A DNA stretch of 64,000 bases from Williamsia sp. CHRR-6 (GCF_018474015.1 NZ_JAHCSG010000008.1:1-64000); one strand, 5' to 3'. Positions 27,629-39,402 are shown, numbered from the stretch's first letter. The notes: generated from the letters alone by a model not told the origin. Numbers and translations are program-made.

Positions 27629-27875
27629 CGACGATCGGCGACGCAGGCCACCGGCGGCGCGCGCCACGCCCCCGGCCAGATGTGCGATCGGCGAGAAACT
27701 CGCTACGCTTGGCCCGACCGCTACGGACCCAGGTCGGGCGGTGTGCCGTGGGGGCTCGTGAGATCATGATCGCTCCGCGCTGAAATCGATTGAGCAGCGC
27801 TCCGCAAGGATGCCGTCCGGTACCGCAACGCCCGGCTAGGTTGGGCCACCGAGTTCGAGAGGAAGCCCAGCGCAC

Positions 27876-28871
27876 GTGAGGTTTCGGCCCGTCAGTCGCG
27901 CCTTCGTGGCCGCGACGGTGACCTCGGTGGTCATCAGCACCCTCGCGGTGATCCTGATGGTGCTGCCGCGCGTGAGCTCCGGCGACACCACCTCCAGCGG
28001 AGCCCCGAGTACGACCGGTCGCACCGACCGCAGCACCCCGCCGTCGACACCGCCGCGTCCCGCGCCTGAGGCGATCCGGTACGTGGCCCTGGGCAGCTCG
28101 TACGCCGCCGGCCCCGACTCCCACGGCATCGTCGACGAGAAGTGCCTACGGACCGCCAACGACTACCCACACCAGGTCGCCGCAGCCTGGCGGATGGACC
28201 TGACCGACGTCACCTGCTCGGGGTCGACCATCGACAACATCTTGAGCATGCCCCAGCGCAATCGGGCGCAGGCACCGCAGATCGAGGCCGTCACCGCAGA
28301 CACCGACCTGGTCACCATCACCACCGGTGGCAACGACGTGAACTACATCGGGCGGTTGACCTCGGCCAGCTGCCTCAACGTGCTGCAAACCGACGCCTCG
28401 CAGATCCTCAGCCAGCGGTGTCGACCACAGACCAACCTGCCCGACGCGACCGACCCGGCCACGCAGTTGGACTACCGCGAGCTCGAACGCGGCCTGGTGC
28501 AGGTGGTGGCGGCGGTGAAGGCGCGCGCGCCCAAGGCCGTGGTGATGATCGTCGACTACCTGCCGGTGGTCGATGTGAGCCGTACCTGCGCGTCGGTGCC
28601 ACTCACCCGCGAACAGCTGGTGCAGACGGTCCAGACCTACAACGCGCTCATCGGTGCCACGCGGGCGGCCGCGGCAGCCTCGGGTGCCCTGCTGGTAGAC
28701 GCCTCTGCGCAGGGGGCCAACCACACGGCGTGCTCGGCCGAGCCGTGGGTGTACGGATATCGCAGACCCGCTCCGTATCACCCCAACCGGGCGGGACGTC
28801 AGGCGATGGCGGGCATGGTCATCGATGCGCTGCGCCAGACCTCGCTGCAGGAACCGCCCATCCCCAGCTGA
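27876..28871 (+). CDS. Secreted SGNH/GDSL hydrolase
   Basis: 331 residues from GTG 27876. A membrane anchor or signal (AFVAATVTSVVISTLAVILM) and Ser/Thr/Pro-rich linker lead to an SGNH domain: block I YVALGSSYAAGPD (Ser75), block III TTGGNDVNYIG, block V YHPNRAGRQAM. Six cysteines in the domain are probably paired outside the cell. It resembles the Streptomyces scabies esterase/lipase SGNH group. Its final Ser codon and stop lie within the 15-bp repeat tract. Confidence 0.88.
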   Translation: MRFRPVSRAFVAATVTSVVISTLAVILMVLPRVSSGDTTSSGAPSTTGRTDRSTPPSTPPRPAPEAIRYVALGSSYAAGPDSHGIVDEKCLRTANDYPHQVAAAWRMDLTDVTCSGSTIDNILSMPQRNRAQAPQIEAVTADTDLVTITTGGNDVNYIGRLTSASCLNVLQTDASQILSQRCRPQTNLPDATDPATQLDYRELERGLVQVVAAVKARAPKAVVMIVDYLPVVDVSRTCASVPLTREQLVQTVQTYNALIGATRAAAAASGALLVDASAQGANHTACSAEPWVYGYRRPAPYHPNRAGRQAMAGMVIDALRQTSLQEPPIPS

Positions 28872-28985
28872 TCGGGACCCCGAGCTGATCCGAAACCAGC
28901 TGACCCGACACCAGCTGACCCGACACCAGCTGACCCGAAGCCAGCTGATCGGGAATCAGCTGACCGGGAATCAGCTGACCGGGAG
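28864..28985. repeat. ~15-bp tandem repeat between convergent genes
   Basis: Seven or eight copies of a CAGCTGACCCGACAC-like unit (variants CAGCTGATCGGGAAT, CAGCTGACCGGGAAT). Each unit carries CAGCTGA, or the palindrome TCAGCTGA, which reads as Ser-stop on either strand. The SGNH gene on the plus strand and the acyltransferase gene on the minus strand both terminate in a unit. Expansion here would leave both reading frames untouched. Confidence 0.85.
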
Positions 28986-30446
28986 CTTGGCCGCGCGCTG
29001 CTTGTTCAACACCGCGACGGCAGAGATCGCCAGCAGCACGGCCACACCGGCGATCGCCTTGCCCAGCAGGTGGTCATAGGCGTAGGCGGGGACGGCGAAG
29101 GCCAGGGCGATCACCGCGACGGCGAGCGACTTCACCCCGTTCTGGGTCTTCCAGTCCAACCGCTCACGCCCGGTGGTGATCAGGCTGATGGGGCTGCGAC
29201 GCAGCACCTCGACGATGAACACGGTCAGCGCGACGGTCAACGCGTAGACGATGACGATCCGCGCGGCCACGTTGCCGACCGAGAGGATGTCGTTGTTGCG
29301 CAGCTTCGGGGTGATGGTCCGCATCACGACGTCGAGGGCCACCGCGTGGGCGAGGTAGATGCCGAAGGAGCGATCGGCGGCGGTGCGCATGGTGTTGGCT
29401 GCGGTGGACCCGGGCCGACGACGCTCCCGCCAGATGGTGCCCAGCCCGTACAGCGTCAGGATGATCGCGATGAATGCGAACGCGTTCTGCAGCGCGAACG
29501 CGTTGGTGGCGCGGAACACCGCGTCGACGGGGTTGTCCTTCAGGGTGAACTGGTCGCCGCCCTTGTCGATGACGTGCAGGTAGTACAGCAGTGTCGCGGT
29601 GATGACTATCGCGGCCACCCCGAAGACCGCCAGCCGCCGACGGGTCATGAAGGAGTGGAACGCCTCGAAGTGGAACGCGGCCACCGCGCCGGCCAACACG
29701 AAGAACTGATACGGCAACAGGGTGATCTCCAGGTGGCGCCACACCCACCCCACGACACCCTCGACCAGGAAGCCGTCCTGCGGGCGCAGCATCCCGTAGA
29801 ACAGCCAGCCGTTGAGAAGTCCGCTGACGAGCAGCAGGTAGCGGTGGTGCCCGTCGGTCTTGCGCAGCAACCACAGCAACGCCGGGAAGACGACATAGAT
29901 CTGCATGGACACCGACAGGAAGTACAGGTGGTACTCGGCGCGACCGGTGATCAAGTCATAGCCCAGGCTCTTGACCGAGAGCTTGATGGCCTCGAAGGTG
30001 TTGAACGCGTTGGTGATCCCGTCGGTGCCCGCGTTCACGTACCGCAGGTAGAACCAGTAGAACAGGCTCCACGTGAGGAACGGCAACCCGATCAGCTTGA
30101 AGCGGCGGCGCCAGAACTGCACCGGCTTGAGCTGCTTGTGCCGATATTGATAAGTGAGCACGAATCCGGTGAGGGCGAAGAACCCGTACCGGGTGTAGCG
30201 CAGCAGCAGCTCCACGGCGCCGGCGGCGGTGCTGGCCAGTGGGGCAACGCCCAGCATGACGTGGTCGAGGATCACTCCGCCGAAGGTGACCATCCGCACG
30301 AAGTCGATCTGGTGGAGGTGCTTGTCCTCGGTCGACTTCGGCTTCGGCGCGGATGTCTGCGGCGACGCGAGGTCTGCTGCGGTGGCCTCGGGCCCCGGGA
30401 CGACGTCGGATTCTGCGGCCCCCCGAGGGGCAGATGAGTCAGCCAT
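28971..30446 (-). CDS. Membrane acyltransferase (acyltransferase-3 family)
   Basis: 491 residues. A 45-residue cytosolic N-terminus rich in Pro/Ser leads to HQIDFVRMVTFGGVILDHVM, where Acyltransferase_3 (PF01757) begins, followed by about ten hydrophobic segments (FFALTGFVLTYQY, LPFLTWSLFYWFYL, VVFPALLWLLRK, ITLLPYQFFVLAGAVAAFHF). Such enzymes O-acylate cell-surface sugars or lipids. The substrate here is unknown. Single gene, convergent with the SGNH hydrolase; this pairing of an O-acyltransferase and an SGNH esterase is suggestive but may be accidental. Confidence 0.85.
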   Translation of the reverse strand: MADSSAPRGAAESDVVPGPEATAADLASPQTSAPKPKSTEDKHLHQIDFVRMVTFGGVILDHVMLGVAPLASTAAGAVELLLRYTRYGFFALTGFVLTYQYRHKQLKPVQFWRRRFKLIGLPFLTWSLFYWFYLRYVNAGTDGITNAFNTFEAIKLSVKSLGYDLITGRAEYHLYFLSVSMQIYVVFPALLWLLRKTDGHHRYLLLVSGLLNGWLFYGMLRPQDGFLVEGVVGWVWRHLEITLLPYQFFVLAGAVAAFHFEAFHSFMTRRRLAVFGVAAIVITATLLYYLHVIDKGGDQFTLKDNPVDAVFRATNAFALQNAFAFIAIILTLYGLGTIWRERRRPGSTAANTMRTAADRSFGIYLAHAVALDVVMRTITPKLRNNDILSVGNVAARIVIVYALTVALTVFIVEVLRRSPISLITTGRERLDWKTQNGVKSLAVAVIALAFAVPAYAYDHLLGKAIAGVAVLLAISAVAVLNKQRAAKLPVS

Positions 30447-30628
30447 GGCGCATCGGAGATTACCCCGCTGACCTGGAAATCGCCCCTTCGCACAGGTCGG
30501 CGGGGCCAGGAAACCGAGTGCTCGTTCGGGAGCGCCGAGGACGGCACGGACCGTTCGTCGTGCAACCCACCACCGTCAGGTCCTCGAACCGGCCGGGCCC
30601 GGCCGGCCCCGCCGCTTCACAGATTCGC

Positions 30629-31486
30629 TCAGCCGAGCGCGGTGCGGACCACCTCCGCGAACGGCACCAGATCGTTGCCGATGAGGTCGGTGAGGTCGGT
30701 GGAGGTGCTGTCGAGTTCACCGCGCGACACCCCGTGGTCGGCGTCGGCGAGGACCTCGGCCACCGGTTGCGGGACCCCGACGGCGACGAGGTTGGCGGCG
30801 TAGTCGGCCTCCGAGACGTCCTGATATCGCACCGGCGAACCGGAGACCTCGGCGACGACGGCCGCGATGTCGGGGTAGGTGAGGTGTTGTGGCCCAGCCA
30901 GCTCGTAGGCGCGCGGGGTGCCATCGATCAGCGCGGCCACCGCGGCGCGGGCGTAGTCGGCTCGTGCGGCCGGGGCCACCCGACCACCCGCACCGGTGCC
31001 GTAGAAGACCCCGCCGGCCACGGTGTGTGCAAGTCCGCCGGTGTAGTTCTCCGAGTACCACCCGTTGCGCAGCAGGATCACCGTCAGTCCACTGCTCGCG
31101 AGCAGCTTCTCGGTGGCCTGGTGTTCGGCGGCGATCTGCAGGGTGCTGGTCTCGGCGTTGAGGATCGAGGTGTAAGCGAGGATTCCCACCCCGGCGGCGA
31201 CCGCAGCCTCGATCACGTTGGTGTGCTGGGCAACTCGTTTGCCGATCTCCGACCCGGAGACGAGCAGCAATCGGTCCACCCCGGTCAAGGCGGTGGTCAG
31301 GGTGGCGGGATCGTCGTAGTCGGCTACGCGCACGGTGACCCCGGAGTCGGCCAGAGGCTGTGCTTTCGCGGCGTCGCGGACCACGGCGATCACCTCCGAT
31401 GGCGTGACCCCGTCGGAGGCCAACAGTGCCTCGACGGCCAGTCGGCCGAGGGAACCGGTGGCGCCGGTGACTGCGTAGGTGGTCAT
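30629..31486 (-). CDS. NmrA-family NAD(P)-binding protein
   Basis: 285 residues, atypical SDR. TYAVTGATGSLGRLAVEALL gives the Rossmann glycine motif; VDRLLLVSGSEIGKRVAQHT and LLRNGWYSENY match the NmrA/quinone oxidoreductase-2 (QorB) group. These either sense NADP(H) or reduce quinones. Divergent from an HxlR regulator 110 bp away, a common arrangement in which the regulator controls this oxidoreductase. Confidence 0.88.
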   Translation of the reverse strand: MTTYAVTGATGSLGRLAVEALLASDGVTPSEVIAVVRDAAKAQPLADSGVTVRVADYDDPATLTTALTGVDRLLLVSGSEIGKRVAQHTNVIEAAVAAGVGILAYTSILNAETSTLQIAAEHQATEKLLASSGLTVILLRNGWYSENYTGGLAHTVAGGVFYGTGAGGRVAPAARADYARAAVAALIDGTPRAYELAGPQHLTYPDIAAVVAEVSGSPVRYQDVSEADYAANLVAVGVPQPVAEVLADADHGVSRGELDSTSTDLTDLIGNDLVPFAEVVRTALG

Positions 31487-31518
31487 GAGAATTGCCTTTC
31501 GTCGCGGGGTTGCTTACT

Positions 31519-31552
31519 CAAGGTGTAGCACTTACAAAAGTACTAGTGCAAA
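31519..31552. promoter_or_regulatory. Candidate HxlR operator/promoter region
   Basis: In the 110-bp divergent gap, AT-rich against its surroundings, GTAGCACTTACAAAAGTACT runs on into AGTGC. It contains the inverted repeats GCACT...AGTGC and ACTT-N4-AAGT and the palindrome AGTACT. HxlR proteins bind such dyads between themselves and a divergent target. No -35/-10 pair is obvious. Confidence 0.4.
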
Positions 31553-31596
31553 CACCGAGTCATGTGCATCGCAATGAGTGCGTTACGCTGGCGGGT

Positions 31597-31989
31597 ATGG
31601 ATCAGCAGGTCGACGACTTCGAACCGGACGTGTTCTCGCGCCGGTGCGACTCGCGCGACGTGCTGTTCGGGCTCACCAGTCGTTGGGGCATGTTGACCAT
31701 CGGTGCGTTGATGGAAGACGACTTCCGGTTCAACGCGCTGCGTCGACGCGTCGACGGGGTGAGCGAACGCATGCTGTCGCAGACGCTGCAGGCCCTTGAG
31801 CGCGACGGCTTCGTCACCCGCACGGTGGTGCAGGCCATCCCGCCGATCGTCGAGTACTCCCTCACCGAACTCGGACGTCGGATCGGTGCGGTTGTGCTCG
31901 ACCTGATCGAGACGGTGCAGACCTCGCTGCCGCAGGTGCTCGACGCTCGGGCCGCCCACGAGTCGAACACCGCCGACCCCGACCGCTGA
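31597..31989 (+). CDS. HxlR-family winged-helix regulator
   Basis: 130 residues. HxlR domain: VLFGLTSRWGMLTIGALMED, FNALRRRVDGVSERMLSQTL, ERDGFVTRTVVQAIPPIVEY, SLTELGRRIGAVVLDLIE. A cysteine near the N-terminus (SRRCDSRDVLFGL) is at the position used for redox or aldehyde sensing in several HxlR proteins. Start at ATG 31597 where the family begins. It probably regulates the divergent NmrA gene and itself. Confidence 0.9.
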   Translation: MDQQVDDFEPDVFSRRCDSRDVLFGLTSRWGMLTIGALMEDDFRFNALRRRVDGVSERMLSQTLQALERDGFVTRTVVQAIPPIVEYSLTELGRRIGAVVLDLIETVQTSLPQVLDARAAHESNTADPDR

Positions 31990-32053
31990 GTCTGCCGACC
32001 AGCCGGTTCGCTCACGGCGTAGCGCGGGCGGAACAGTCGCACGACCTGCACCG

Positions 32054-32139
32054 TTGACATCTGCAACAGCGATCCCCGTCGCTGCTGATGACTGCGAGTG
32101 GATCCATCCTGGGTAACACCGACCACCGCCCACTACAGT
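32054..32139 (+). promoter_or_regulatory. Candidate control region of clpC
   Basis: The gap before clpC holds TTGACA at 32054-32059, a perfect inverted repeat CAGCGA-TCCCCG-TCGCTG at 32067-32084, and a -10-like TACAGT at 32134-32139. The hexamers are not suitably spaced with each other. The dyad does not fit the ClgR consensus as I remember it. Offered as a site to test only. Confidence 0.25.
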
Positions 32140-32220
32140 GAACGCAAGGCTTTGAAGTGGGTGCGGAGCCTGCGGAGCACCTCGACCGCAGCCCTCGCAC
32201 CCCACAGGTAAGGGAGAACA

Positions 32221-34747
<2,527 letters not shown>

Positions 34748-34758
<11 letters not shown>

Positions 34759-35728
34759 CGAGCACGACCTTGCCCTGCAGGCGGCCGCCGCGGAGTCTCA
34801 CGATTCCGTCGGCGGCCGCGTGCATGGGGAGCACGGTGTCGATGGCCGGCATCAGGTGTCCGTCCGCCATCAGCCCCACCAGTGTGGAGATGCCCTCGGT
34901 CGATTCGGTGCTGAACAGTCCGCGCACCCGCTGACCCGCCAGCCGGGCTGCGGGACGGGACAGTTGTTCGCGGCCGAAGCCACCCAGCAGTCGTCCGCCA
35001 CCTTCGCCGCCCACCACGACGATGGTTCCTCGTGGGGACAACACTTTTCGGAGTCGGCCGACGGGTCGTCGGCCGGCGGTGTCGATGATGACATCCCATC
35101 GGCGACCCGTGGCGACGAGGTCGGTCGCGGTGTAGTCGATGCAGTCGGCGGCCCCGAGATTTGTCATCAGATCGGCGGCCGCGCCCCGACAGACCGCCGT
35201 CACCGTGGCACCGCGGTGTGCCGCCACCTGTAGCGCGATATGGCCCACGCCGCCTGCCGCCCCGATCACCGCAACGGTGATGCCCGTAGCATCGGGGCCG
35301 TCGAGCCCGGCCGAGGCCAACGCAGCCAACGCGGTGCAGCCCGACACCGGCAGACACGACGCCTCTCGCTCGTCGACGGTGTCGGGCAGCGCGACGAGGC
35401 GGTTGGCGGGCACCGCGAGGGTGTCGGCGAACGCGCCGCGAACCGTACCCACAACCCGGTCACCGACGGCGAACCTGTCGACGCCCGTGCCGACCGCGCG
35501 GATCACTCCGGCGAAGTCGTTGCCGAGCCGGTGGGATCGGGGTCGACGCAGTCCGAAGGCCAGGCGGCTCAACAGTGGTAACCCGGTGAGGATGTGCCAG
35601 ATGTCCTGGCCGATGGAGGCTGCGGACACATCCACCAGCACCTCGCCGGCGGCTGCGGTCGGGGTGTCGATCTCGGCCACCTGGATCGCCGAATGGTCGC
35701 CGTATCGGTCTCGCACAATTGCTTTCAT
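34748..35728 (-). CDS. Medium-chain NAD(P)-dependent oxidoreductase
   Basis: 326 residues of the zinc-free MDR superfamily (quinone oxidoreductase type): [20 protein letters not shown] start, [28 protein letters not shown], cofactor loop [20 protein letters not shown], and [20 protein letters not shown] at the C-terminus. Conserved catalytic zinc ligands of alcohol dehydrogenases are absent. Probably reduces quinones or enones with NADPH. Confidence 0.88.
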
Positions 35729-35817
35729 GTGGTGACCGTATGACCGGTCGGCTCATCACCACATCGGGGAACACCCTGATGTTTGTCTTCCATCGGTTGG
35801 TCTGGTGTGCTCCTGAC

Positions 35818-36450
35818 ATGCCCGCGCAGATCGAGATCTTCTCCGACATCGCCTGTCCCTGGTGCTACATCGGTCGGGCCCGCTTCGCGCGTGCTTTGGC
35901 GCGGCTGGATCGCCAGGACGAGATCACGGTGATCCCGCGGGCCTACCAGCTGTCCCCGGACGCACCGGTGGGTGCGGGCCGATCGCAGATCGACGCGTTG
36001 GTGGCCTTGCGCGGCATCACCGCCGACCAAGCACGCGGGATGTTCGCTTCGGTGGCCGAAGCGGCGGCCGCAGCGGGACTTCCCATCGATCTCGAGACCA
36101 CCATCTCCGCCAACACCTTTGACGCGCATCGACTTGTCGCCATGGCCGGAGATCGGCAGGATGAGCTGTTGAACAACCTGTTTCGCGCGCATTTCGTCGA
36201 CGGTCGAATGATTGATGATCGAGATGTGTTGACCGACATCGCCGTTGAGTCGGGTTTGGGCGGCGACATGCGTGCGCGGCTGGACAGTGACGAGGGCGCC
36301 GATGCGGTGCGGGATGATCTCGCGTTGGCCGGGGCGATGGGGGTGACCGGCGTGCCGTTCTTCGTCGCCAACCGCGAGGCCGCCGTCTCCGGGGCTCAGC
36401 CCGAGGACGTGTTCGCGCAGTTGTTGCACTTTGCTCTCGGTGACCGGTGA
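35818..36450 (+). CDS. DsbA-family FrnE-like oxidoreductase (copy 1)
   Basis: 210 residues from ATG 35818. Thioredoxin-fold start IEIFSDIACPWCYIGRARFA with redox Cys13-Pro-Trp-Cys16, a helical insertion, and the cis-Pro loop GVTGVPFFVANREAAVSGAQ-PEDV. No signal peptide, so cytosolic, as in the FrnE/2-hydroxychromene isomerase-like group. A close paralogue lies at 38468-39109. The two bracket a region with a duplicated dehydrogenase fragment. Confidence 0.9.
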   Translation: MPAQIEIFSDIACPWCYIGRARFARALARLDRQDEITVIPRAYQLSPDAPVGAGRSQIDALVALRGITADQARGMFASVAEAAAAAGLPIDLETTISANTFDAHRLVAMAGDRQDELLNNLFRAHFVDGRMIDDRDVLTDIAVESGLGGDMRARLDSDEGADAVRDDLALAGAMGVTGVPFFVANREAAVSGAQPEDVFAQLLHFALGDR

Positions 36451-36851
36451 CCGGTGACCGCCGAACGTTGATACCGGTCCCGAGCTGATCGGCCCGATGG
36501 TGTCCACACTGCGCCGCTGCCCGTGACGCGTCACGCCTTGGGGTGTGTGTCTCGTGTGGCCAGGCCGGGAACCCCTCGGCCTCGGCCGCACAGTTCACGG
36601 GCACGATCGTCGTCGCAGAGCAGCAGGTAGGTGTTCGCGCAGTGTCCGGTTCGGGACCGAGTCAAGCCTGGAATCCGTTGTGGGGCAATCTGGTCCGAGA
36701 CGCCACGTCGGAGGCGAAGCCGTCGTGGAGCAAGTGCCGCATCTCGGACAGAGACTAGATGTGGAGACTTGCTAACTGTTAGCCTCTGGACGCCTGACGC
36801 CGGTCCATCGGGGATCCGGCGGAGGTCGAGACCGAACGAGGGACATAGCCG
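36451..36851. other. 400-bp gap with a palindrome, no confident gene
   Basis: No convincing gene. The minus strand from about 36640 to 36531 is open with GC-rich third positions and reads CANTYLLLCDDDRARELC, which might be a decayed C-terminus. A perfect inverted repeat GCTAACTGTTAGC at 36771-36783 stands 69 bp before the small secreted protein gene and may be an operator. Confidence 0.4.
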
Positions 36852-37214
36852 ATGAACCGAATTATCAAGACCGCGGCCGCTGCGACCGCTGCCGCGCTGG
36901 GCGGCATCGCCATGACCGTCGGCGCCGCCGGCCCCGCCGCTGCCGAACTCCAACCCTGGCAGACGACGATCAAGATCGACTCGCCGGTTGCCTTCGAAAG
37001 CGTCTACATCGCAGGCTGGGGCGACAACGGGCCGTTCACCACCTGCCTGGAGAACTTCCGGCGTGCTCCGGGTCTGCGCGACACCGGGGTCGTCACCGAT
37101 CGCAACCGGGTGGCCTCGGCGGCTGCCTTCGCCTCACCCAACTGCACCGTGAACATCATCTTCCGCTCGGTGCGCCTGGATCCCGCCGGCGACGCCGTCT
37201 TCCGGCTCTTCTGA
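36852..37214 (+). CDS. Small secreted protein of unknown function
   Basis: 120 residues. A Sec signal peptide (MNRIIKTAAAATAAALGGIA ... GPAAA, cleavage near residue 32) precedes about 88 residues of mature protein with two cysteines (TTCLENF and SPNCTVN) that could form one disulfide. Mature region: beta-rich pattern TTIKIDSPVAFESVYIAGWG, then a closing NIIFRSVRLDPAG. No family recognised. Confidence 0.7.
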   Translation: MNRIIKTAAAATAAALGGIAMTVGAAGPAAAELQPWQTTIKIDSPVAFESVYIAGWGDNGPFTTCLENFRRAPGLRDTGVVTDRNRVASAAAFASPNCTVNIIFRSVRLDPAGDAVFRLF

Positions 37215-37226
37215 CCGACCTGCGGG

Positions 37227-37264
37227 CGGCCCGGGGGACGTGATCGCTCACCTCTCCCGGGCCG
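37227..37264 (+). terminator. Possible hairpin after the small secreted gene
   Basis: CGGCCCGGG at 37227-37235 pairs perfectly with CCCGGGCCG at 37256-37264. The loop is 20 bases and there is no T-run, so termination is uncertain. Confidence 0.35.
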
Positions 37265-37323
37265 TGTGCGGTGGAGGTCGAGGGCGTGACCTCGGGTGCC
37301 ATCACGTCCATCGGCGACGTCGA

Positions 37324-38073
37324 CTACAGCCAGGCGGGCTCGGTGTCGAGGGTGGTGCGATCCAACGACTGCAGCAGGTCGAACTGCGGCCCGGTCTTGG
37401 GCAACTCGAACCGGTAGAAGTAGCGCGCGGCAGCGCGTTTGCCGTCGTAGAAGTCGCCCTGCTTCACACCGACCGCCAACAACTGCTCCAACCAGATCCA
37501 AGCCACCACAACGTGACCGGCTGCCTCGAGGTACACCGTGGAGTTCGCCAGCGACACCTTCACATCCCCGGCCGACCACACCGCGAGGGTGACCGTGGCC
37601 AGTCGCTCGGTGGCTGCGCGCAGCTGCGCCGCGAACTCGCCTGCCTCGCCGCCGGCGGCTTCGGCCCGATCGATGGTCGCCGTGATGGTGGAGATCAGCA
37701 GTTTCAGGCCGGCGCCGCCGTTCATCACCACCTTGCGGCCCAGCAGATCCAGGCCGTGAATACCATGTGCCCCTTCGTGAATGGGGTTGAGACGGTTGTC
37801 GCGGTAGAACTGCTCGACGTCGAATTCCTTGGTGTAGCCATAGCCGCCGTGCACCTGGATGGCCAGGCTGTTGGCCTCCAGACACCACTGCGACGGCCAG
37901 CTCTTGACGATGGGGGTGAGCACCTCGAGCAGCAGATGTGCGTTGTCGCGTGCCGCACCGGTGGTGGTCTGCTCCTCGTCGAGCAGGGTGGACGCGTACA
38001 GGCCCAACCCCAGAGCGCCTTCCACGTAGGCTTTCTGCGCCAACAACATTCGCCGAACATCGGCGTGTTCGAT
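37324..38073 (-). pseudogene. Duplicated 3' part of the acyl-CoA dehydrogenase gene
   Basis: Encodes the last ~249 codons of the acyl-CoA dehydrogenase found intact at 41760-43547 (from HADVRRMLLAQKAYVEGALG to DRTTLDTEPAWL). Bases 37325-38073 correspond to 41761-42509 with a constant offset of 4436; only about three mismatches are seen, all in the first 120 bases. The copy lacks the N-terminal and middle domains and is joined out of frame to a YCII gene fragment, so it is not functional. Confidence 0.93.
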
Positions 38074-38327
38074 TGCAGGATCCAGAACCCGTTGAACAGC
38101 TCATGGGTCTCGCCGTACGGCCCGTCGGTGACCAGCGGCTCCTCGTCGGTGAACTCCACAACGAAACCCTCACTCGCGTCGGTCGGACCTTCGGCTTCGA
38201 GCAGCACACCGGCGTTGACCAGCGATTCGTTGTACTTGCCCATCGCCGTGATGATCTCGTCGAAGTCCACCTCGGCTCCGGCCGCGTTCGCTTCGTCGGT
38301 GCTGCGGATGATCAGCATGTACTTCAT
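38074..38327 (-). pseudogene. YCII-related (DGPF) protein, truncated
   Basis: 84 N-terminal residues of a YCII/DGPF-domain protein: MKYMLIIRSTDEANAAGAEV, YNESLVNAGVLLEAEGPTDA, VTDGPYGETHELFNGFWILQ. Homology stops exactly at the junction with the acyl-CoA dehydrogenase fragment, where a short stretch ATCGAACACGCC is shared with the source. The C-terminal third, with the last strand and helix of the domain, is missing. Confidence 0.85.
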
Positions 38328-38467
38328 GGTGGATGGTCCTCACTTCTCGTGTATAGCTGTCGGGTGTTTGTGTCGAGCCCGCCATTCTGGTGGGCTCATC
38401 CGTACGTCGAACGGCGATCGCCGAAATCGACAACAGTCCCGAGAATTTTCTCGAAAGGTGTCCGACG

Positions 38468-39109
38468 ATGTCTGACCTGAGCGCACAGATCGAGATCTTC
38501 TCCGACATCGCCTGCCCCTGGTGCTACATCGGGCGGGCCCGGTTTGCACGGGCGTTGGCGCGCCTGGATCGCCACGACGAGATCACGGTGATCCCGCGCG
38601 CCTATCAGCTGGCTCCGGACAGCCCCGTGGGTGCCGGTCGACCAGAGCTCGACGCATTGGTGGCCTCGCGCGGTATCAGCCCCGATCATGCGCGCGGCAT
38701 GTTTGCCTCGGCGGCCGATGCCGCCGAGGCAGCGGGACTGCCGATCGACTTCGAGACCACCATCTCGGCCAACACCTTCGACGCGCACCGGTTGGTCGCC
38801 ATGGCCGGCGAGCATCAGACACAGGTGCTGGACGGCCTCTTCCGCGCGCATTTCGTCGAGGGTCGGGTGGTTGACGATCGAGATGTGTTGGCCGACATAG
38901 CCGCCGAGTCGGGGATGACCGGCGACATCCGTGCGCGCCTGAACACCGACGAGGCCGCAGATGAGGTGCGCGCCGACCTCGCACTGGCAGGTGCGATGGG
39001 GGTGACCGGTGTGCCGTTCTTCGTCGCCAACCGACAGGCCGCGGTGTCGGGTGCGCAGCCGGAGGATGTGTTCGCGCAGCTGTTGCACTATGCGCTCGGT
39101 GATGGGTGA
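38468..39109 (+). CDS. DsbA-family FrnE-like oxidoreductase (copy 2)
   Basis: 213 residues from ATG 38468. Same architecture as the copy at 35818: Cys16-Pro-Trp-Cys19 in IEIFSDIACPWCYIGRARFA and GVTGVPFFVANRQAAVSGAQ. Roughly four in five residues are the same by eye, with differences mainly in the middle helical region. Divergent from the truncated YCII gene; its stop faces the 13E12 C-terminal remnant seven bases away. Confidence 0.9.
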   Translation: MSDLSAQIEIFSDIACPWCYIGRARFARALARLDRHDEITVIPRAYQLAPDSPVGAGRPELDALVASRGISPDHARGMFASAADAAEAAGLPIDFETTISANTFDAHRLVAMAGEHQTQVLDGLFRAHFVEGRVVDDRDVLADIAAESGMTGDIRARLNTDEAADEVRADLALAGAMGVTGVPFFVANRQAAVSGAQPEDVFAQLLHYALGDG

Positions 39110-39115
39110 TGCGTC

Positions 39116-39402
39116 TCAGGGTGTGAGTACCGCGTGTAGCCATTTTTCGATATGGCTGTCGAAGGTGCGGTCGCCGGGCGGGTGTGGCGCAGTAGAACGG
39201 TGGGCGGCCCCGGTGGGGGTGGTGATGTCGATGGTGTGGCGGCCGGGGCCGGCGCGGACCGTGGTGTGCCAGCCGGGGTTTTGTTTGGCCCGGTTGTGTG
39301 CCAGGCACAGTCCGTCACCGTTGTCGGCGGTGGTGGCTCCACCGTGCTGGTGGGGGTGGATGTGGTCGTATTCGGCGATCGGGGCGTCGCAGTGAGGGTT
39401 CC
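39116..39402 (-). pseudogene. 13E12-family protein, C-terminal HNH remnant
   Basis: Reads RNPHCDAPIAEYDHIHPHQH, then GGATTADNGDGLCLAHNRAK and QNPGWHTTVRAGPGRHTID, ending DSHIEKWLHAVLTP. This is the HNH nuclease domain (CDAPI...DHI.P...GG.T...NG..LC..HN) that closes DUF222 proteins. Everything upstream of the HNH is missing. The matching N-terminal DUF222 piece lies at 41108-41627 on the same strand, with the sdp-like cassette between. Confidence 0.85.

Noticed and set aside
29070-30437. 455-codon open frame on the plus strand opposite the acyltransferase gene
   Set aside because: Composition is rich in Gln, Gly, Asp, Glu and His without motifs, a typical antisense shadow of a high-GC gene; the minus-strand acyltransferase has clear domain and membrane features.
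32067-32084. Dyad upstream of clpC as a ClgR operator
   Set aside because: The half-sites are GCGA...TCGC, not the CGC...GCG order of the ClgR consensus I know; kept only as a low-confidence regulatory region.
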